Counted from the stretch's first letter, positions 23,020-33,520 are shown. The stretch is 64,000 nt of DNA from Micromonospora aurantiaca ATCC 27029 (GCF_000145235.1 NC_014391.1:682001-746000), one strand, 5' to 3'. Numbers and translations: made by a program. The notes: generated from the sequence alone by a model not told the origin.

Positions 23020-23715
23020 TCAGTCGAACAGGCCGTCGAGCGCCTTCTGTTCGAGATCGCGCCAGCGCTCGGCGTCCTTCAGTGCCTTGGCGATCTCCTT
23101 CTCGTCGAGGTGGTGGGCGCCCTCCTCGCGGATGCACGCGACGCTGAACGGCCCGCCGACCGACGGCGAGGTCCGCTCCAGCGCCTCCAGCACCCGTACC
23201 ACGCCCACCACGCCGTACTCGACGGTGCGCGTGGTCATCCGGAAGTGGGACAGCAGCGCGCCGGCCTGCTGGGCCATGGGCGCGCCGGAGCCGATGGCGT
23301 GGAAGCCCACGTCCTCGTAGCGGCCGATGAGTCCGTTGGGGTTGATCTCCACGATCCACGGGCCGCCCTGGCTGAAGCCGGCCGCGAGCAGGTACGCCGA
23401 CACCCCGCCGCCGGCGCCCTCGCCTGGTACGTCCGGGATGTAGTTCTCGTAGTGCTTCTTGAAGACGGGCAGGACGCGCTCCTGCAGCTCGTCGCCGATG
23501 TCGGGTGCTTCGAGGATGGCGGTGGCCGAGTCCTGGAGGAGGGGGCGCAGGTCGTTGAGTACCCCCCGCGCACCGCTGCCGCCCCAGGCGGCGCAGTCGC
23601 CCAGCGGGTGCAGCTTCTGGGCGGGGAAGCTCAGACCGCGGTCGCTCTCGGTGATCTGGGAGTCGGCGCCGATCACCACCCCGTCTTTGCAGACAACGGC
23701 GAGTACGACGGTCAT
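23020..23715 (-). CDS. stand-alone proteasome beta-like Ntn hydrolase
   Basis: 231 residues. After loss of the initiator Met the chain begins TVVLAVVCKDGVVIGADSQ. Numbered from that Thr, the classical 20S beta catalytic residues fall at T1, D17 (in GADSQ) and K33 (in PAQK), with G47 in WGGSG. A later FHAIGSG matches the conserved glycine/serine loop. There is no propeptide, so the active Thr should be exposed simply by methionine aminopeptidase. No proteasome alpha subunit, ARC/Mpa or Pup gene is near. ATG 23715 has AGGAGG five bases upstream. The role is unknown; a self-assembling protease or an amidase are both possible. Confidence 0.8.
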   Translation of the reverse strand: MTVVLAVVCKDGVVIGADSQITESDRGLSFPAQKLHPLGDCAAWGGSGARGVLNDLRPLLQDSATAILEAPDIGDELQERVLPVFKKHYENYIPDVPGEGAGGGVSAYLLAAGFSQGGPWIVEINPNGLIGRYEDVGFHAIGSGAPMAQQAGALLSHFRMTTRTVEYGVVGVVRVLEALERTSPSVGGPFSVACIREEGAHHLDEKEIAKALKDAERWRDLEQKALDGLFD

Positions 23716-23867
23716 AGCGTCCTCCTGAGCAGGGGTAAGGGGTAGGGCGCGACGTACCCGCCATCCCGCCTGCCTACACCCCGACGAGTGTTGGCCCACT
23801 CGTGGCCGGACTACGGGAAGGCTGCCGCCCGTCGGCGGCGACGCGGTCGAGCGGCCGGCCGGATGCG

Positions 23868-24086
23868 TTACGGCGACGGCTCGTGGAAGTAGACGGTGGC
23901 CGACCACCAGTCACCGTCGGCAGTGATCTCGCTTTGAATGACGACGTCCTGGACCTCGATACCGGGCCGTTGCTCGATGCTGTCGGCGATGCGGCGTAGC
24001 AGGGCCGGGACGCTGTCCTGACCCGGTCCCGCCGGGTTGGCCTGCGAGAAGTGCTTGATTGTCCACGACGGCGGTTCGGACGGCAT
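23868..24086 (-). CDS. small conserved hypothetical protein (72 aa)
   Basis: A 72-residue protein, MPSEPPSWTIKHFSQANP at the start and DGDWWSATVYFHEPSP at the end. A helix (LLRRIADSIEQRPGIEVQDV) followed by beta strands (VVIQSEI, WSATVYF) suggests a compact alpha/beta fold with a C-terminal sheet. No signal or membrane segment. It reads leftward toward the Ntn hydrolase 150 bp away. Function unknown. Confidence 0.6.
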   Translation of the reverse strand: MPSEPPSWTIKHFSQANPAGPGQDSVPALLRRIADSIEQRPGIEVQDVVIQSEITADGDWWSATVYFHEPSP

Positions 24087-24147
24087 GACGGCAGTCTGCC
24101 AGTGCCTCTCTCCGAGCCTTTCGAGGCTCGTGAATCCAAGGCGCGTG

Positions 24148-24627
24148 CTATCCGGCCTCGGTGAACAGTCCGGCGTAGCGGTCCAGGTACAGCGGCCAGC
24201 CCTGGTCGTGGCCGACGCCGTCACGAACCGACTCCCAATCCGGACCGTGCCGGTCCAGGTTGCGGTGCTCCAACTCGACCCGGGTGCGCTGCGGTGTCTC
24301 GGCGACGAACCGGACCTCGACCTCGCTGGCGTTGTCCAGATCCTGTTCGAGCTGCCATGCCGGGCTGATGTCCCAGCTGAAGACGAGCCGGTCCGGCGGC
24401 TCGAAGACGAGGATTCGCGCCCAGGCGCACTCACTGCCGTCCTCGGCGCGGTCGAAGATGTGCCCACCGACCTTCGGCTCGAACACCGTCTCGGTGATCG
24501 GCGACGACAGCAGGTTGTGCTCCTTCGGCTTGAAGTCGCCGAACCGCTCCGTGAACACCGCGAAAGCCCGCTCCACCGGCGCGTCGACCACGATCTGCCG
24601 TCGCACCACCGCATCCGTGCCACTCAT
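24148..24627 (-). CDS. SRPBCC (AHSA1-like) family protein
   Basis: A 159-residue START/AHSA1-like protein. Family features are VVDAPVERAFAVFTERFGDF, FEPKVGGHIF, RILVFEPPDRLVFSWDI and the C-terminal GWPLYLDRYAGLF helix. The fold has a deep hydrophobic cavity; ligand unknown. The ATG overlaps the stop of the upstream ArsR gene by 4 bp, so both are translated from one mRNA. Pairs of ArsR regulators with SRPBCC proteins are common in actinobacteria. Confidence 0.88.
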   Translation of the reverse strand: MSGTDAVVRRQIVVDAPVERAFAVFTERFGDFKPKEHNLLSSPITETVFEPKVGGHIFDRAEDGSECAWARILVFEPPDRLVFSWDISPAWQLEQDLDNASEVEVRFVAETPQRTRVELEHRNLDRHGPDWESVRDGVGHDQGWPLYLDRYAGLFTEAG

Positions 24628-24947
24628 GATTCCTCCTCGTCAGGGCGCTCGGCGACGTCCTTGAAGCCGTCCAGCGCGCGGCTCCAGTAGGTGTCGAGCT
24701 GATCTCGTAAGGCGGCCACGCCGGCGGGATTGAGCCGGTAGACACGCTTCGTTCCCGCCGTGCGGTCCGTCACCAGGCCGGCGTCCTTCAGCACCCGCAG
24801 ATGCTGCGACACCGCCGGCCGGCTGACCGGCAGCACCGCGGCCAGCTCGCCGACCGCCCGCGGCTGCTCCGCGAGACACGCGATGATCGCCCGCCGAGTC
24901 GGGTCGCCCAGGGCGTCCCACCCGTCCTCGGTTCGGTAAGTTCCCAC
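24624..24947 (-). CDS. ArsR-type winged-helix transcriptional regulator
   Basis: A 107-residue regulator: WDALGDPTRRAIIACLAEQP, then the HTH VSRPAVSQHLRVLKDAGLV and the wing DRTAGTKRVYRLN. The metal-binding ELCVCDL motif is absent, so it probably senses something other than metal, or represses constitutively. GTG 24947 is preferred. An upstream in-frame ATG at 24971 would place an operator-like palindrome (24953-24968) inside the coding region. It is coupled to the SRPBCC gene. Confidence 0.85.
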   Translation of the reverse strand: MGTYRTEDGWDALGDPTRRAIIACLAEQPRAVGELAAVLPVSRPAVSQHLRVLKDAGLVTDRTAGTKRVYRLNPAGVAALRDQLDTYWSRALDGFKDVAERPDEEES

Positions 24948-24952
24948 GAACA

Positions 24953-24968
24953 GTAAGCTACGGCTTAC
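24953..24968. promoter_or_regulatory. palindromic operator candidate of the ArsR gene
   Basis: GTAAGC-TACG-GCTTAC, six-base arms around four bases, immediately upstream of GTG 24947. Its position fits autorepression by the ArsR-type regulator. Confidence 0.5.
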
Positions 24969-24998
24969 CATTGGCGTTCGTCAAGCCTGAAAAGCAGG

Positions 24999-25625
24999 TC
25001 ACTGTTGCCACAGGAACGCGGCCGTCGAGCATGGCCGGCAGCGGAATCCGTACCCGCAGCCACCGCCACCGAAGTTGAAGCCGGTGTGGTGATCGTGGCC
25101 TTCCTCGAGCTGGACGACGAACGACATGGGCAGGGCGCAGGCGGGACAGGTGGGCGTCTGGTCGAACTGGAGCCACGCCGGCAGTCCGCCGAGTTGCCCG
25201 AGGACGTCTCGCAGCGGTCGGCCGGACTCACCGCGCCAGCGCTCGCGCGCCTCGTCGTAGCCGTCGGAGTCGTGCATCGGCACGTACGTGACGGCGGACG
25301 TCTCGGCCGCCAGGACGGTGTCGCCCGGGGGCACGGCAGACGGAGCCAGCGCCCCGGAAGGGAAGACGAACGCGCGGTTGCCGCCGGCTGTCGCATCCCA
25401 CTCGTCGCACAGGCCCGGATCGTTCTGGCACATGAAGATCGACAAGAGCGCGGCGTCGTCCGCGTCGATGTCGTCGAGTCGGACCTGGGCCAGGAACTGC
25501 ATCGGTCCGTCGCACTCGTCGCACACCGGCCAGTCGAAGCCCGCAGGCACGAGCGGAACACCGCCGGTACGCGTGCCGGGCGCATCTGGCGCCGTGTCAC
25601 CGTTGTAGATCATCAGAATCGTCAC
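24999..25625 (-). CDS. YwqG/DUF1963-like protein with extra zinc cysteines
   Basis: A 208-residue cytosolic protein. The DUF1963 hallmark is GGVPLVPAGFDWPVCDECDG followed by PMQFLAQVRLDDID. Two CxxC pairs (CDEC and CPAC) precede similar PM-F strands in each half, suggesting an internal duplication. A Gly-rich CGYGFRCRPC end adds further cysteines. Zinc binding is likely; function unknown. GTG 25625 lies 7 nt after TACGCT, the leaderless pattern. Confidence 0.75.
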   Translation of the reverse strand: MTILMIYNGDTAPDAPGTRTGGVPLVPAGFDWPVCDECDGPMQFLAQVRLDDIDADDAALLSIFMCQNDPGLCDEWDATAGGNRAFVFPSGALAPSAVPPGDTVLAAETSAVTYVPMHDSDGYDEARERWRGESGRPLRDVLGQLGGLPAWLQFDQTPTCPACALPMSFVVQLEEGHDHHTGFNFGGGGCGYGFRCRPCSTAAFLWQQ

Positions 25626-25771
25626 GCGGCGCAGCGTAGGGGAGTTGACGATCTCTCGCAGCGCTCAGATGTGCCCGGGTCCGTCCGGCACCCGGCCCGC
25701 AGCCGGGCGGCCGATCGGAGTCACGTCCGTTGGTAGCCTGACGCGTCCGTACGACAGATGGAGTCTGCCCG

Positions 25772-26530
25772 GTGCTCAGGATGGTGCTGCGGAGGCTGGG
25801 CGCGGCGGGCGCGGTCTGCCTGGTGGCTGCGTGCGGACCCTCGACTGCTGATCCAGCGGATCGTTCGGCGGGCGAAGCTGCCCCCTCCACGGCCCAGGCG
25901 ACCGGCACGCCCACCACCGGGAAAGCGTCCGCGATTCCGGCGACCGGCGGCGCCGGCTACTCCGCGGCACTGTCGGCGCGGCTGGTGACCACGGACGCGC
26001 TACCACGAGGTTTCACTGTGGACATCGCGACGGTCATGGCTCCGGATGCGGGCCGGCAGCGCCCCGGCCCCGAGGTGCCCTGTGCGGACATGATTCCGCT
26101 GTTGTCGGCCAACCGGCTGACCGGTGCTCCGTCGGCGATGGCCGCCGCCACCGTCAGCTCTGGCGAGGGCTCCGATTACCCGTGGGTGGCAAGCGAAGTG
26201 CTCAGGACGTACGCCGACGACGGCGCCCGAGAGGCGATGGCGGACCTGCGGACGTTCATCGGCCGGTGCCCTGCCGTCGCGTCACCGGGCCAGGACGGAG
26301 GCAGCTACCGTTTCGCGGTGGTACCGGGGCCGCGACTGGGCGACGAGAGCATGCGCGTCGACGCCAGCACGACTTCCGGATCGATCACCCTGGAATGGGA
26401 CAGCATCCTCGTCCGGATCGGCACCACCCTGGTGGTCGTTCATGAGCAGGGCAACGAGCCCGGCGGCGACGATCACCTCACCCGACTCGCCGAAGCCGCG
26501 CTCCGCAGCTACCAGACAACCGGACCCTGA
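25772..26530 (+). CDS. putative lipoprotein
   Basis: A 252-residue exported lipoprotein. The signal ends in LVAAC (Cys21). A Thr/Ala/Pro-rich spacer runs to about residue 60. The remaining domain is alpha/beta with Cys residues near VPCADMIPLL and IGRCPAVA that could form a disulfide. The pattern LVTTDALPRGF-like strand, a middle helix and TLVVVHEQG strand resembles the extracellular sensor-type domains of actinobacterial surface lipoproteins, but I cannot name a family. Start GTG 25772. It converges on the monooxygenase gene. Confidence 0.75.
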   Translation: MLRMVLRRLGAAGAVCLVAACGPSTADPADRSAGEAAPSTAQATGTPTTGKASAIPATGGAGYSAALSARLVTTDALPRGFTVDIATVMAPDAGRQRPGPEVPCADMIPLLSANRLTGAPSAMAAATVSSGEGSDYPWVASEVLRTYADDGAREAMADLRTFIGRCPAVASPGQDGGSYRFAVVPGPRLGDESMRVDASTTSGSITLEWDSILVRIGTTLVVVHEQGNEPGGDDHLTRLAEAALRSYQTTGP

Positions 26531-26555
26531 ACGCCCTCGGGCGGTCGGCGGCAGC

Positions 26556-28183
<1,628 letters not shown>

Positions 28184-28236
28184 GGTCTGCTCCCGGTGGT
28201 CGGGTGGCCGACGCTACAACCGCCGGGCAACCCCGG

Positions 28237-29175
28237 TCAGCCGCGGCGGAACGTCCGGCGGTAGGTGTCCGGGGGTACGCCGACGGTGCGCTGGAAGTGG
28301 CGGCGCAGCGTCGTCGCCGTACCCATGCCGGATGCCTCGGCGACGGCGTCGATGCCGTCGTCGGTGTTCTCCAGCAACTCCTGCGCCCGCCGGATGCGCT
28401 GCGTGGCCAGCCACTGCGACGGCGTGGCGCCGCTCGCGGCGGTGAAGTGCCGGACCAGGTTGCGGGTGCTCATGGTGGCCTGGCGGGCGAGGTCGGCGAC
28501 CGTCAGCGGGCGGTCCAGCCGTGCCATCGCCCAGGGGAGCAGCGCGGCGAGCGGGTGGTCCTCGCGGGCCGGGACCGGTGTGGTGACGTACTGGGCCTGG
28601 CCGCCCGCGCGGTGCGGCGGCACCACCAGGCGGCGGGCGACGGCGTTGGCGACTGTGGAGCCGTGGTCGCGGCGGATCAGGTGCAGGCACAGGTCGATCG
28701 CGGCGGCCTTGCCGGCGGAGGCGAGCACGTCACCGTTGTCCACGTAGAGCACGTCCGGGTCGACCTGGACGCGTGGGTAGCGGGCGGCGAGCGCGTCGGT
28801 GTGCGCCCAGTGGGTGGTGGCGCGCAGCCCGTCGAGGATGCCGGCGGCGGCGAGGACGAACGCGCCGGTGCAGAACGAGACCATCCGGGCGCCCGCCTCG
28901 TGCGCGGCGCGGACCGCGTCGACCAGGTCGGACGGCGGCTCGGCGTCGGTGTCCTCGATCGCCGGGACGATCACCGTGTGGGCGCGGGCCAGGTGGTCCA
29001 GCCCGTGGTCGGGCGTGACCGCGAACCGGCCGACGCCGACCGGGCCGGGACCGCAGACCACCAGGTCGTACCAGGGGTCGGCCAGGCCGGTCGGGTCGCG
29101 GACGAAGATCTCGCAGGCCGCCGCCAGCTCGAAGTGCAGCATCCCGTCGGTGGCGGCGAGCGCGATCAGGGTCAT
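28237..29175 (-). CDS. GlxA family regulator (DJ-1/PfpI domain plus AraC HTH)
   Basis: A 312-residue transcription factor. The N-terminal half is a DJ-1/PfpI-like domain with SFCTGAFVLAAAGILDG containing the nucleophile-elbow Cys. The C-terminal 100 residues are an AraC HTH pair: PLTVADLARQATMSTRNLVRHF and GIDAVAEASGMGTATTLRRHF. Such regulators sense small metabolites. The ATG at 29175 lies 7 nt after TACAGT (leaderless). It diverges from a saccharopine-dehydrogenase-like gene 94 bp away, its most likely target. Confidence 0.9.
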   Translation of the reverse strand: MTLIALAATDGMLHFELAAACEIFVRDPTGLADPWYDLVVCGPGPVGVGRFAVTPDHGLDHLARAHTVIVPAIEDTDAEPPSDLVDAVRAAHEAGARMVSFCTGAFVLAAAGILDGLRATTHWAHTDALAARYPRVQVDPDVLYVDNGDVLASAGKAAAIDLCLHLIRRDHGSTVANAVARRLVVPPHRAGGQAQYVTTPVPAREDHPLAALLPWAMARLDRPLTVADLARQATMSTRNLVRHFTAASGATPSQWLATQRIRRAQELLENTDDGIDAVAEASGMGTATTLRRHFQRTVGVPPDTYRRTFRRG

Positions 29176-29269
29176 GTCCGAAACTGTACGGGCATTGGCG
29201 TTTGCGCCACTGTCCCGGCTCTCGAATTCCGGCGAGGATCATTCCAGTCGATCTTCGAGGGGGAATGTC

Positions 29270-30280
29270 ATGCAGGTGGCGGTGTTCGGGGCGTACGGGC
29301 ACACCGGACGGTTCGTGGTGGCGGAGCTGCGGGAGCGGGGATACGAGCCGCTGCCGGTGGGACGTGACGGCGGGAGGCTGTCAGCCGCGTTCCCGGGGGT
29401 GGAGCAGCGGGTGGCGTCGGTAGACGATCCGGCCTCGCTGGACCGGGCGCTGGCCGGGGCGGCGGCGGTGGTCAACTGCGCCGGGCCGTTCGCCTCGACC
29501 GCCGGCCCGCTGATCGAGGCCGCGTTGCGGGCCGGGATCCCCTACGTCGACGTGGCGGCCGAGATCGAGGCGAACCGGGACACGTTCGCGCACTACGCCG
29601 AGCGTGCCGAGGCCGCGGGAGTCGCGGTGGTGCCCGCCATGGCGTTCTTCGGCGGGCTCGGCGACCTGCTGGTCACCGTCGCGATGGGGGACTGGGCGGC
29701 GGCCGACGAGGCGCACGTCGCGTACGGGCTGAGCAGCTGGCACCCGACGGCCGGGACGGTCGCCTCCGGCGTCGTCTCGCGCGAGCGCCGCGACGGCCGG
29801 CGGGTCCGCTTCACCGACGGGCGCCTGGTGTACGCCGACGGCGACCTGCCCCGGCGGGACTGGGAGTTCCCGGCGCCGCTCGGTGTCCGGCCGGTGCTCG
29901 GCGAGTTCACCATGGCCGACGTGGTGACGGTGCCGAGCCACCTGGACATTCCGGAGGTGTGCACGTACATGACCGCGAACGCGGCAGGGGATCTGGCCGC
30001 CGGGGAGGCGCCGGCCGCTGTGGACGAGCGTGGCCGGTCCGCGCAGACGTTCACCGTCGACGTGGTGGTGCGTTCGGGCGACGTCCGCCGGCGGGTGGTG
30101 GCCCACGGGCAGGACATCTACGCGATCAGCGCGCCGCTGGCGGTCGAGGCGGTCCACCGGATCCTGACCGGGCAGACGCGGGCGACCGGTGTCGCGTCGG
30201 CCGGCCGGATCTTCGACGCGCCGGACTTCCTGGGCGCGCTGTCGGCGCACCTCACCGTCGAGACGCCGCCGGCCGCCTGA
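29270..30280 (+). CDS. saccharopine dehydrogenase NADP-binding family protein
   Basis: A 336-residue Rossmann-fold protein. The N-terminus VAVFGAYGHTGRFVVAEL has the GxxGxxG-like nucleotide site, followed by VVNCAGPFASTAGPLIEAAL and YVDVAAEIEA, typical of the trans-acting enoyl-reductase/saccharopine dehydrogenase-like group. The reaction is unknown; NAD(P)-dependent oxidoreduction is expected. ATG 29270 has GAGGGGGAAT upstream. It diverges from the GlxA-type regulator. Confidence 0.85.
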   Translation: MQVAVFGAYGHTGRFVVAELRERGYEPLPVGRDGGRLSAAFPGVEQRVASVDDPASLDRALAGAAAVVNCAGPFASTAGPLIEAALRAGIPYVDVAAEIEANRDTFAHYAERAEAAGVAVVPAMAFFGGLGDLLVTVAMGDWAAADEAHVAYGLSSWHPTAGTVASGVVSRERRDGRRVRFTDGRLVYADGDLPRRDWEFPAPLGVRPVLGEFTMADVVTVPSHLDIPEVCTYMTANAAGDLAAGEAPAAVDERGRSAQTFTVDVVVRSGDVRRRVVAHGQDIYAISAPLAVEAVHRILTGQTRATGVASAGRIFDAPDFLGALSAHLTVETPPAA

Positions 30281-30314
30281 TGCCCCGTCGGCCTCCCGCA
30301 TCCACGGCTACCGA

Positions 30315-30343
30315 TTGACAATGTTTGGAATCCAAACTTACTC
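30315..30343 (+). promoter_or_regulatory. cellulase promoter with embedded operator
   Basis: TTGACA (30315-30320), a 17-bp spacer and TTACTC (30338-30343) form a sigma-70-type promoter. The spacer contains the 15-bp palindrome GTTTGGA-A-TCCAAAC (30323-30337). A repressor bound there would block RNA polymerase. It lies about 70 bp upstream of the cellulase ATG. Confidence 0.65.
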
Positions 30344-30411
30344 TCGCGCTGGGCGGGTGCGCGCCCCGCCTTCCCCGTCCACGCGCCCCACCCCACCACG
30401 AAGGAACCACC

Positions 30412-32532
30412 ATGTTCCGCTCTCCCCGTACCGCCCGGTTGCGGGTCGGCCTGGTCGCCGCGACCGCCGCGGCACTCGTGACAGGCACCGCCGTGATGGC
30501 GACGAACGCCCAGGCGGCGGCCGGCTGCCGCGTCACCTACACGACCGCCAGCCAGTGGCCCGGCGGCTTCACCGCGAACGTCGACGTGACCAACCTCGGT
30601 GACCCGATCAACGGCTGGAACCTGCGCTGGACGTTCCCGTCCGGCCAGCGGGTCACCCAGGCCTGGAGCGCCACAGTCACCTCCTCCGGCGCCGACGTCA
30701 CCGCGACGAACGTCGGCTACAACGGCTCCATCGCCACCAACGGCAGCGTCTCGTTCGGCTTCAACGGCTCCTGGTCCGGCGCGAACACCGCGCCCACCGC
30801 GTTCTCGCTCAACGGTGTGGCCTGCACCGGCGGCGTCGGCGGGACCACCCCGCCGCCGACCACCACGCCGCCGCCGACCACTCCGCCCCCGACCACCCCG
30901 CCGCCCACCACGCCACCGCCCACGACCCCGCCGCCCGCCGGCAACGCCATGGCCGCCGTCGCCGCCATGCAGCCCGGCTGGAACCTCGGCAACTCCTTCG
31001 ACGCGGTCGGCGCGGACGAGACCGCGTGGGGCAACCCGCGGGTCACCGAGGCGCTGCTCGACAACGTCCGGGCGCAGGGCTTCAACAGCATCCGCATCCC
31101 GGTGACCTGGAGCAACCACCACGGCGCCGCGCCGAACTACACGATCGACGCGGCCTGGCTGAACCGGGTACGCGAGGTGGTCGGCTGGGCGCTCGCCGAC
31201 GGCTTCTACGTGGTGCTCAACATCCACCACGACTCGTGGCAGTGGATCAACACGATGCCCACCGACCGCACTAACGTGCTGAACCGCTACAACGCGCTCT
31301 GGACCCAGATCGCCGCCGCGTTCAAGGACTCCTCGCCGAAGCTGACCTTCGAGAGCGTCAACGAGCCGCAGTTCACCGGAAGCTCCGGCGACGCGCAGAA
31401 CGCCACGCTCCTCAACGAGCTGAACACCTCGTTCCACCGCATCGTCCGTCAGTCCGGCGGGGGCAACGCCACCCGGCTGCTGGTCCTGCCGACCCTGCAC
31501 ACCTCCGCCGAGCAGGCCCGGGTGAACGAGCTGGTCAGCACGTTCAACACGCTCAACGACCCGAACCTGATCGCCACCGTGCACTTCTACGGGTACTGGC
31601 CGTTCAGCGTGAACGTCGCCGGGGGCACCCGGTTCGACGCGACGGTCCAGCAGGACCTGACCGACCAGTTCGACCGGGTCTACAACGCCTTCGTCACCCG
31701 CAACATCCCGGTGATCATCGGCGAGTACGGGTTGCTCGGCTTCGACCGCCACACCGGCACCATCGAGCAGGGCGAGAAGCTCAAGTTCTTCGAGTTCCTC
31801 GGCCACTACGCGCGTAGCCGCAAGCTGACCACCCAGCTCTGGGACAACGGCCAGCACTTCGACCGCACGTCGTTCGTGTGGAAGGACCCCGAGCTGTTCG
31901 CGCAGATCAAGTCGAGCTGGACGACCCGCTCCGGCACCGCGTCCAGCGACCAGGTGTACGTGCCGCGTACCGGCACGATCACCGCCAAGAGCCTGACGCT
32001 CAACCTGAACGGCACCACGTTCCAGGGGCTGCGCCAGGGCACCACCGACCTGGTGAACGGCACCGACTACACGGTCTCCGGCAGCACCCTGACGCTCACC
32101 GCGTCGGCGCTGACCCGGCTGGTCGGCTCCCGCGCGTACGGGGTGAACGCCAACCTCCAGGCCCGCTTCTCCGCGGGCGTGCCGTGGCGGATCAGCATCA
32201 TCACGTACGACCCGCCGGTGCTGTCGAACGCCACGGGCACCACGGCGGCGTTCACGCTCCCGGCGCAGTTCCGCGGTGACCAGCTGGCCACGATGGAGGC
32301 GAAGTACGCCGACGGCAGCAACGCCGGGCCGCACAACTGGACCTCGTACAAGGAGTTCGACGTGACGTTCGCGCCGAACTACACCGGCAACACGATCGCG
32401 TTGAAGCCGGAGTTCTTCGCCGAGGTCAACGACGGCCAGCGGGTCACGCTGACGTTCCACTTCTGGAGCGGCACGAAGCTGACCTACTACGTGACCAAGT
32501 CCGGCAGCACCGTCACCGGCACGGTGAGCTGA
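30412..32532 (+). CDS. secreted cellulase: CBM2, GH5 and C-terminal X2-like module
   Basis: A 706-residue exported enzyme. A Sec signal peptide covers about 1-37. A CBM2 cellulose-binding module spans 38-137 (two Cys, exposed Trp). A Pro/Thr linker of PPPTT repeats runs about 149-176. The GH5 catalytic domain spans about 180-505, with acid/base Glu in FESVNEPQF (about 317) and nucleophile Glu in IIGEYGLLG (about 437). An immunoglobulin-like X2 module (about 515-600) and a further beta-rich domain end the protein. It should hydrolyse beta-1,4-glucan outside the cell. ATG 30412 has GAAGGA upstream. A palindrome in the promoter suggests repression. Confidence 0.92.
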   Translation: MFRSPRTARLRVGLVAATAAALVTGTAVMATNAQAAAGCRVTYTTASQWPGGFTANVDVTNLGDPINGWNLRWTFPSGQRVTQAWSATVTSSGADVTATNVGYNGSIATNGSVSFGFNGSWSGANTAPTAFSLNGVACTGGVGGTTPPPTTTPPPTTPPPTTPPPTTPPPTTPPPAGNAMAAVAAMQPGWNLGNSFDAVGADETAWGNPRVTEALLDNVRAQGFNSIRIPVTWSNHHGAAPNYTIDAAWLNRVREVVGWALADGFYVVLNIHHDSWQWINTMPTDRTNVLNRYNALWTQIAAAFKDSSPKLTFESVNEPQFTGSSGDAQNATLLNELNTSFHRIVRQSGGGNATRLLVLPTLHTSAEQARVNELVSTFNTLNDPNLIATVHFYGYWPFSVNVAGGTRFDATVQQDLTDQFDRVYNAFVTRNIPVIIGEYGLLGFDRHTGTIEQGEKLKFFEFLGHYARSRKLTTQLWDNGQHFDRTSFVWKDPELFAQIKSSWTTRSGTASSDQVYVPRTGTITAKSLTLNLNGTTFQGLRQGTTDLVNGTDYTVSGSTLTLTASALTRLVGSRAYGVNANLQARFSAGVPWRISIITYDPPVLSNATGTTAAFTLPAQFRGDQLATMEAKYADGSNAGPHNWTSYKEFDVTFAPNYTGNTIALKPEFFAEVNDGQRVTLTFHFWSGTKLTYYVTKSGSTVTGTVS

Positions 32533-32539
32533 CCGCTAC

Positions 32540-32585
32540 GGCACGGCTCGCGGCGGTGGGCGTCGACACCGCCGCGAGCCGTGCC
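32540..32585. terminator. terminator hairpin after cellulase
   Basis: A perfect 18-bp stem (32540-32557 with 32568-32585; core GGCACGGCTCGCGGCGGT) and a 10-nt loop. No T-run follows, as is usual for actinobacterial terminators. Confidence 0.75.
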
Positions 32586-32642
32586 CGGCACGAGTTTCCG
32601 CCGGACCGATGATTTCCGAGGTCGGCGCCGGTCGACAGAGGC

Positions 32643-33506
32643 ATGAAGACGCTCACTCTCCAGACGCCCGAGGTCGACCTGGTCTACGACGTCCACGCCC
32701 CCGAGGCGGCCGAGGCCGGGCACCGCCCCTTGTTCATGATCGGCCAGCCGATGTGCGCCGACGGCTTCACCACGCTCGCGTCGTACTTCCCGGACCGCAC
32801 AGTCATCACGTACGACCCGCGCGGGCTCGGCCGGAGCGTCCGCAAGGACGGCCGGAACGACTCGCTGCCCGAGGTGCAGGCCCGGGACGTCCGCGACATC
32901 GTCGACGCCCTCGGCATGGGCCCGGTCGACATGTTCGCCAGCAGCGGCGGCGCGGTGACCGCGCTCGCGCTGGTGGCCGCCCACCCGGACGTGGTGACCA
33001 CGCTCGTGGCGCACGAGCCGCCGCTGGTCACGCTGCTCCCCGACGCCGAGGCGGCCGGACGGGCCATGGCCGCCTGCCAGGAGGCGTACCGGAAGAACGG
33101 CTGGGGTGCCGGCATGGCGGCGTTCATCGTCATGACGTCGTGGCGCGGCGAGTTCACCGACGACTACTTCGCGCAGCCCGCGCCCGATCCCGCCGCGTTC
33201 GGAATGCCGGCCGAGGACGACGGCAGCCGCGACGACCCGCTGCTCTCCGACCGGTCCGCGGCGGTCACCGTCTTCCGGCCGGACGCCGACGCGCTGCGCG
33301 CCGCGCCCACCCGGGTCGTGGTGGCGGTGGGCGAGGAGTCGGCGGACACCCTCACCGCGCGGACGTCGGTGGCCACCGCCGAGCTGCTCGGCGGACAGGC
33401 CGCGGTCTTCCCGAGCCACCACGGCGGGTTCCTCGGCGAGGGGATGGGCCACGCCGGGCAGCCGGAGGCGTTCGCGCGCCGGCTGCGGGAGATCCTCGAC
33501 GCCTGA
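32643..33506 (+). CDS. alpha/beta hydrolase
   Basis: A 287-residue hydrolase. The strand VITYDPRGLGRS precedes the nucleophile elbow FASSGGAVTALAL (Ser in SSGG, a variant of GxSxG). A late SHHGGFLGEGMG probably supplies the catalytic His. Length and layout match cytosolic esterase/peroxidase-like hydrolases; substrate unknown. ATG 32643 has AGAGG just upstream. It is separated from the cellulase by a strong hairpin. Confidence 0.85.
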   Translation: MKTLTLQTPEVDLVYDVHAPEAAEAGHRPLFMIGQPMCADGFTTLASYFPDRTVITYDPRGLGRSVRKDGRNDSLPEVQARDVRDIVDALGMGPVDMFASSGGAVTALALVAAHPDVVTTLVAHEPPLVTLLPDAEAAGRAMAACQEAYRKNGWGAGMAAFIVMTSWRGEFTDDYFAQPAPDPAAFGMPAEDDGSRDDPLLSDRSAAVTVFRPDADALRAAPTRVVVAVGEESADTLTARTSVATAELLGGQAAVFPSHHGGFLGEGMGHAGQPEAFARRLREILDA

Positions 33507-33520
33507 CCGCGGCAGCGCCG

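Noticed and set aside
28799..29269. Longer start for the saccharopine-dehydrogenase-like gene
   Set aside because: The extension is antisense to the GlxA-type regulator; ATG 29270 has a good ribosome-binding site.
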